A DNA stretch of 64,000 bases from Stictocephala bisonia (taxonomy: Eukaryota; Arthropoda; Insecta; Hemiptera; Membracidae), in contig JAQJVL010000001.1 in NCBI GenBank assembly GCA_035578905.1, forward strand, positions 6,548,488 to 6,612,487, written 5' to 3'. The stretch's first letter is position 1. Each line of letters opens with the position of its first letter. The translations under genes and the position numbers were made by a program. Shown here in pieces: positions 58,781 to 64,000 of this stretch. The notes under the pieces are model-generated. The model had not been told where the DNA came from. It ran no database searches and worked only from the letters and a program-made list of their open reading frames with translations.

Positions 58781-59404
58781 AATATGGCTTTCACTTTTAT
58801 TTTATTTCTACCATCACGTAATATACTGACTAAGAAACTATTTTTAAATATTTTTAACTATTAGTCTACCATACTCATTTAGGCCGAATTGCTTGGCCTC
58901 CCCTGCACTCAAACTATGTTCTATAGCTGTATATTAATGGAAAGCAATCACATATCTAAACTAACCTAAACTTAAGCATGAATCATCGACGCGCGTTTAG
59001 TACAGAAAGCAGTGAGGCATGACATTCAGTTATCGCAAACGGATTAGAATAAGGCACTGCTGATACTGATAGAAGCCTTTCTTTCCTTCCAAATACCCTA
59101 AATAAATTTACAAATTTTACTTGTTTGTACATTTTATACTTTATTGCAATAAATTTGTGTTTTGTGGCATTCACTTGTTTTGAATATGATAATTTATGAA
59201 TACAACTGACTTATTGTAAAAATTAAGGGCAAGTAATTAAAAACATCTCTAACAGCTTTTATGAGTTTAATTAATTATGAAATAAGGTGTATAATGTATG
59301 ATATAATTTAGAACAACTACAATGATTATACAAGTAAGGTTAATTTTAAAAAGGGCCGAAAAACTCCGTGGACGTAGTAATACCGGACGACATTTCACTA
59401 CGTA
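58781..59404. other. Sequence without a recognisable gene
   Basis: AT-rich; the minus-strand open frame 58983-59174 has no motif. Confidence 0.4.
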
Positions 59405-61899
59405 TACAGGGTGAGTCTCTCTACTGACACCATTAAATTTACCTGTTTGTTGTACTCACAAAAAGAAACAAAAAAGTCCATATTAACCCGTCCTTTTAAA
59501 CCGTCCATAATAAACAACCGTTTATTCCGATTCTCAACCGTTTGGCTGTAAGGGCTCGTATTGTGTGTTTTTAAAATTACTTGACATTAACTCACTGATT
59601 GAGCTACAAATACAAAAACACCTACCAGATTCTTATTAATACCATTGAAAATGTCATTAAATTCTCTATAAATATCAATTATTTTGCAAGCAAACGTAAA
59701 TAAAAACTAGATTTCTTAGAGGAAGTTTATTAAACAAATATGCAACCTGTATTTTTCTCCAATTGTTCAGGACGCCATATCAGCACATAAATGTAGTCTA
59801 ATTTAATGTTAAGTTAAGTAGAACATTTTTCTCACTAATAAGCTTGAAATAGATGTATAATTTAATTGGGTTGAATTTCATGAAACCAAAAATAACACCT
59901 AAAATATTTCATAAAATATGGTTTATTCGGTTCTACCTAACAAACAAATTGTCAGTCTTTACGAAATAAAAAACATAATAACTGTAATATTTAGATAATC
60001 ATGTATTATTATAACAAAAACTACTTTAATAAGTGTTCAATATGTCCATCATTTTCCCTTATGCAGGTACGGACTCGGTTCCTCAACTCTCTTACACTTG
60101 CCTTTAGATTGATTTAATTTCTAAGGCGTCTAACAGCCCTCACGATTCGATGTCTCAATTCTTTGGCTGTTTGTACTGGACTTCTGTACACTTCTTACTT
60201 CAAAGAACCCCAGACGTAGTAATCAATTGGGTTACGGTCAGGGGCCCGGGGTGGCCAAGCAACAGTTCCGCCTCTCCCAATCCACATATAGAAGTTGTTA
60301 ATATGTTCACGCGCGTTGATGTTGAAGTGTGGTGGTGCTCCATCTGCCTGGTAAATAATGCGCCGACGCAATTCCAACGACAAGTCTTCGAGAAGGTCTG
60401 GTAGGATATTATTTAGAAATTGAAGGTATTATTGAAATTGAAGGTTAATGATGTAGGGAGATCAAGGTAGGGACCTATCAGCTTGTCCCCTATCAGTCCA
60501 ATCCACACGTTTAACTTAAACCTAGTTTGGTTCCGTGATTCACGACAAAGATGTTGGTTTTCAGTGTCATAGAAGTGTTCATTGTAGTAGTTAAAAACAC
60601 CGTCTCGTGTAAATGTAGATTCGTCTGTCCACAAGATTGTTTTAAGAAAATCTACAGTATCGTGCTGTAAAACCCATTGACAAAACTGACGTCTCAGTGG
60701 AGGGTCTGTGGGTTCAATCGTCTGGACACGAGTAAAGTGGTATGGGTGTATTTGATTTTTACGCAAGATTCTCGAAACAAACGACTGGCTTACTACACAT
60801 TCAGTAGCACTTCTTCTTGTACTTGTTCTTCGATCTCTTTTGACTTTGGCAAGTACAGCTTCCTCTAACCCAACATCTTGTATGATGTTACCAACGGAGC
60901 GGTCATGGACAGGAAATCTATCAGTTTCACGCAGAAAATTATGAACCCTTACATATGTTCTTACATAAGGAATTCTTCTCTCTGGAAATCAACGAATGTA
61001 TTCTCTATGACTTTCAGCTGCATTGCCAGAACACAATCCGTACACAAAATGTATATCAGCATATTCTACATTAATAAACGGATTCATAGTTCACAACAAA
61101 CGTTTGACGCAAAGCCACAATAGAACAAATGCTTATACCCTCACTAATTTTAAGCTAACTATGCTTAAGTATAAAAATAAAAGTAAAAATAAATATTTCC
61201 AAATTGTCCAAAGAAGATGATTTGTGTTTTCACGGACTAATATGAGTAACTATTGCTCAAAATGGGGTAATATTTACAACAGCTGATTTCAGGTACAGAA
61301 TAATAATAAAAGTGTAACAGCCGATTTCAAATAATAGTCCAATCAGCTCATTATGGAAGTTACATGCAAAACAAAAAAACAGGCACAGGTTGAGTTTGGT
61401 ATAAGTGCAACCGAATAAACCATGTTTTATAAAATATTTTAGGTGTTGTTTTTGGTTTCATGATATTCAACCCAAATACATCCATTCCAAGCTTATTAGT
61501 GAGAAAAGTTTTCTACTTAACTTTACATTAAATTAGACTACATTTATGTGCTGATATGGCGTCTTGAACAATTGGAGAAAAATACATTTTGCATATTTGT
61601 TTAATAAACTTCTTCTAGGAAATCTAGTTTTTATTTACGTTTGCTTGACAAATATTTGACATTTATAGGGAATTTAACGATCTTTTCAATGGTATTAATA
61701 AGAATCTGGTAGGTGTTTTGCTTTTGTTTTTGTAGCTCAATCAGTGAGTTAATGTCAAGTAATTTAAAAAACACACAATATGAGCCCTTACAGCCAAACG
61801 GTTGAGAATCGAACACGGGTTAATATGGACTTTTTTGTTTCTTTTTGTGAGTACAACAAACAGGTAGATTTAATGGTGTCAGTAGAGACTCACCCTGTA
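59405..61899 (-). mobile_element. Mariner-like element with about 0.5-kb inverted ends
   Basis: TACAGGGTGAGTCTCT at 59405 and AGAGACTCACCCTGTA ending at 61899 are flanked by TA duplications (59403-59404 and 61900-61901). The inverted similarity runs far inward: to about 59940 on the left and from about 61400 on the right, including GGTTTATTCGGTT / AACCGAATAAACC. Total length is 2495 bp. The transposase lies on the minus strand between the arms. Confidence 0.92.
60114..61087 (-). pseudogene. Mariner-like transposase, inactivated
   Basis: Starts at ATG 61087 (MNPFINVEYADIHFVYGL), TGA at codon 33 (60989-60991), then an HTH region with RRTSTRRSATECVVSQSFVS, and HPYHFTRVQTIEP. The catalytic core has ILWTDESTF (first D), YQADGAPPHFN (second D) and WPPRAPDRNPIDYYVWGSLK (third D of NPID). 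Counting directly, 39 residues separate the second D from the D of NPID. Damage: the nonsense codon at 33, a frameshift near 60430 and a TAA after GSLK, after which the frame continues EVYRSPVQTAKELRHRIVRA to the natural stop at 60114. Total about 324 codons, a usual size for this family. Confidence 0.9.
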
Positions 61900-61974
61900 T
61901 ATTTAAAAAGTAACTATCCACCGTAATGCATAATTTGTTGAGAATGGAATTAATTTTATTTAAAAAATTCACTC

Positions 61975-62118
61975 ACCAGTTCACATGGCCCTGAAGGCCT
62001 TTGCGTGATCTTTATTCAACGAGTGTAATACCAAACTGTTAACTCAGTTGGAGATTAGAACCTTGGGAATGGCCCTCCGCAGTCCAAATGTCTAGCCACT
62101 GAGCCATCATGCCGGGAA
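61975..62118 (-). mobile_element. tRNA-derived SINE-like element, third family
   Basis: The minus strand reads CCCGGCATGATGGCTCAGTG, GCTAGACATTTGGACTGCGG (A-box region) and AAGGTTCTAATCTCC (B box) at tRNA-like spacing; the remainder, to about 61975, is a non-tRNA tail. I see no intact cloverleaf, so I do not call a tRNA gene. Confidence 0.55.
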
Positions 62119-62125
62119 AACACAC

Positions 62126-62990
62126 GTAAAGTGAATGATATTGACCCACCTACAGACGTACAAGGGTATTGACCCACCCTCACATGTACATTGAGTGGTA
62201 TTGACACACCTACACACGTACAAGAGTATTGACCCACCCTCACATGAACATTAAGTGGTATTGGTACAACTACCCACCTAAAGACGTACAAGGGTGTTGA
62301 CCCACCCTCACATGTACATTAAGTGGTATTGACACACCTACCCACCTACAGACGTACAAGGGTATTGACCCACCCTCACATGTACATTAAGTGGTATTGA
62401 CACACCTACCCACCTACAGACGTACAAGGGTATTGACCCACCCTCACATGTACATTAAGTGGTATTGGCACACCTACCCACCTACAGACATACAAGGATA
62501 TTGACCCACCCTCACATGTACATTTAGTGGTATTGACACACCTACCCACCTACAGACGTACAATGGTATTGACCCGCCCTCACATGTACATTAAGTGGTA
62601 TTGACACACCTACCCACCTACACACGTACAATGGTATTGGATCCATCCTCACATGTACATTAAGTGGTATTGACACACCTACCCACCTACACACGTACAA
62701 TGGTATTGATCCACCCTCACATGTACATTGAGTGGTATTGACACACCTACCCACCTAAACACGTACAATAGTATTGACCCACCCACCCTCACATGTACAT
62801 TGAGTGGTATTGGCACACCTACAGACGTACAGGGGTATTGACCCACCCTCACATGTAAATTCAGTGGTATTGGCACAACTACCCACCTACAGACATACAA
62901 GGGTATTGACCCACTCTCACATGTACATTAAGTGGTATTGACACACCTACCCACCTACACACCTACAGTGTTATTGATCCACCCAAACAT
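62126..62990 (-). repeat. 68-bp G-rich minisatellite (array 3 of 3)
   Basis: About 13 units with exact 68-bp spacing in the centre (62327, 62395, 62463, 62531, 62599). Each is a dimer of two related halves of about 34 bp: TATTGACACACCTACCCACC plus TACAGACGTACAAGG, and TATTGACCCACCCTCACATG plus TACATTAAGTGG. Read on the minus strand it has GGTGGGTCAATACC and GTACATGTGAGGGTGGG, related to the 36-bp arrays at 23480 and 45371. The G-rich strand is here the minus strand. The open frames inside are repeat artefacts. Confidence 0.95.
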
Positions 62991-64000
62991 ACACATACAG
63001 TCAGTTGGTAATTAGTTTTCGTATGAGTATACAATTTTTTCATTGTAATTATTTAATTTATGTAAATATATACACACAAATTAAAAGTAATTTTACTCTT
63101 TCAGCATCTTTAAACCATGCTGTATAAACAAGAATGTGAATAATAGCGCAAAATAAATTATATATTTTAGCACTTTCCGGAGTGAAAATAGGCTACTTTA
63201 TCTTTAATGAAATAATTTTTTGTTGAAACTTAAAAAGAGTGTATAGTGGCTGAAAGTATTGGGAGAGGAGTGTAAAACTTAACGAAACATGACCATGAGA
63301 TCTTGTCAAACACTATATATTTATATCGGCAATATCTTGACAATATTTTTAATTCAAGATCATATAATATTATTTAATTTTATTTAGAAGAATAAAATTA
63401 AAATTCCGTAATACATCCTTTGTTGTGAAGCAGCAGAGTTATAAATCAATAATTTCTCAAATGGTGTTAAAAATAATCAAAAATAAGTGGATAAGTGGGT
63501 TCTCTAGAGTCACCACTACTTTTATTGTACCCTGGGTCAGCCAACAGAAGGGTCTATCTGCCAAAAGCCTCAACACTGCTACTCAAGAAAATAGGGTGAT
63601 TTATATACGTTGAGGTTGAGGTTTACTTGATGTTCGTCAGACGCATGGTGAGGCAGGGTCCAGGCCAATCCATTACTACTGAAAGGGGAGTAAATGGAGT
63701 GCGTCCTCCAAAACAGCCCCACTGAACCTTCACCCCCAGTCCACGTGAAACATAACTCCCACCATTATTATTCTATCATATTACAGTCAATATAAGTACT
63801 ATTATATGTTATTTGTCATTATATGATGCTGTCTATGAGTTGTAGGTTTTAAAATATCACAAAAAATATTCATTTACTGTTGGCTAAGAAATTATTTGTA
63901 ACTGAGTTTGAAGGTTGTTTACTAAGACACTATGTGGTCGATGAAAAATGCATCACACCATTGCTTTCATAGTTTAATTGTAGGTTATGACATATGCATT
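62991..64000. other. Sequence without a recognisable gene
   Basis: AT-rich with a mixed patch at 63600-63760 (GAGGCAGGGTCCAGGCCAAT, CAGCCCCACTGAACCTTCAC). No receptor exon is visible. Confidence 0.4.

Noticed and set aside
61975..62118. Possible tRNA gene
   Set aside because: A- and B-box-like words are present but no complete acceptor, D and T stems can be paired; a SINE head is more likely. Same for 33225, 34344, 37826 and 48189.
62126..62990. CRISPR-like regular array
   Set aside because: Whole units are repeated without unique spacers and the host is an animal; same reasoning applies to the other arrays in the window.

Overview
The window looks like insect nuclear DNA: AT-rich, intron-dominated and crowded with transposable-element remnants and tandem repeats. 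The one gene I can defend is the middle part of a nicotinic acetylcholine receptor alpha subunit on the + strand. Six exons (14554-14663, 23066-23246, 40692-40807, 42738-42906, 51657-51793, 58338-58484) join in frame across GT-AG introns. They encode the protein from binding loop D through the Cys-loop, the YxCC vicinal cysteines, TM1, TM2 and TM3 into the start of the M3-M4 cytoplasmic loop. The signal peptide, first exons, most of the cytoplasmic loop, TM4 and stop codon are not visible here. By memory of the family it is closest to the insect alpha1/alpha3-type subunits. Order is uncertain; TTAGG-like repeats, tRNA-derived SINEs and long introns would fit a hemipteran or other hemimetabolous insect.

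Region by region. 1-10.4 kb is stacked tandem repeats: an 88-bp satellite, two arrays of one 33-bp minisatellite about 6.5 kb apart, a 30-bp array, a 4.2-kb G/T-rich array with an 832-bp higher-order repeat, and a 1.1-kb module with repeated YY1-, ETS-, CCAAT-, E2F- and E-box-like motifs. 10.4-14.5 kb holds a short hairpin and long foldback elements. 14.5-23 kb (first intron) has the first copy of a roughly 330-bp MITE carrying a 67-residue open frame, two LINE fragments and several MITE pieces. 23-40.7 kb (second intron) has a G-quadruplex-rich minisatellite, a decayed 4-kb LINE on the minus strand, more MITEs, four tRNA-like SINE copies of two families counting the one at 48 kb, a 40-bp degenerate array and a deleted Tc1-like element. 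40.7-51.6 kb has a foldback element, a Harbinger-like element with a MADF-like fragment, a second G-quadruplex minisatellite and a 2-kb array of 135-141-bp monomers with an 821-bp higher-order period. 51.7-64 kb has a 242-bp (GA)n tract, a 1.2-kb foldback, a (GT)n/(GC)n tract, the last exon, a mariner-like element with roughly 0.5-kb terminal inverted repeats and a dead transposase, and a third related minisatellite.

No intact mobile-element protein, RNA gene or second host gene was found. The receptor exons are small islands in introns of 1.9-17 kb. Because the repeats lie in introns, long inverted repeats and G-quadruplex arrays would be present in the receptor pre-mRNA, which is the main functional inference that can be drawn.
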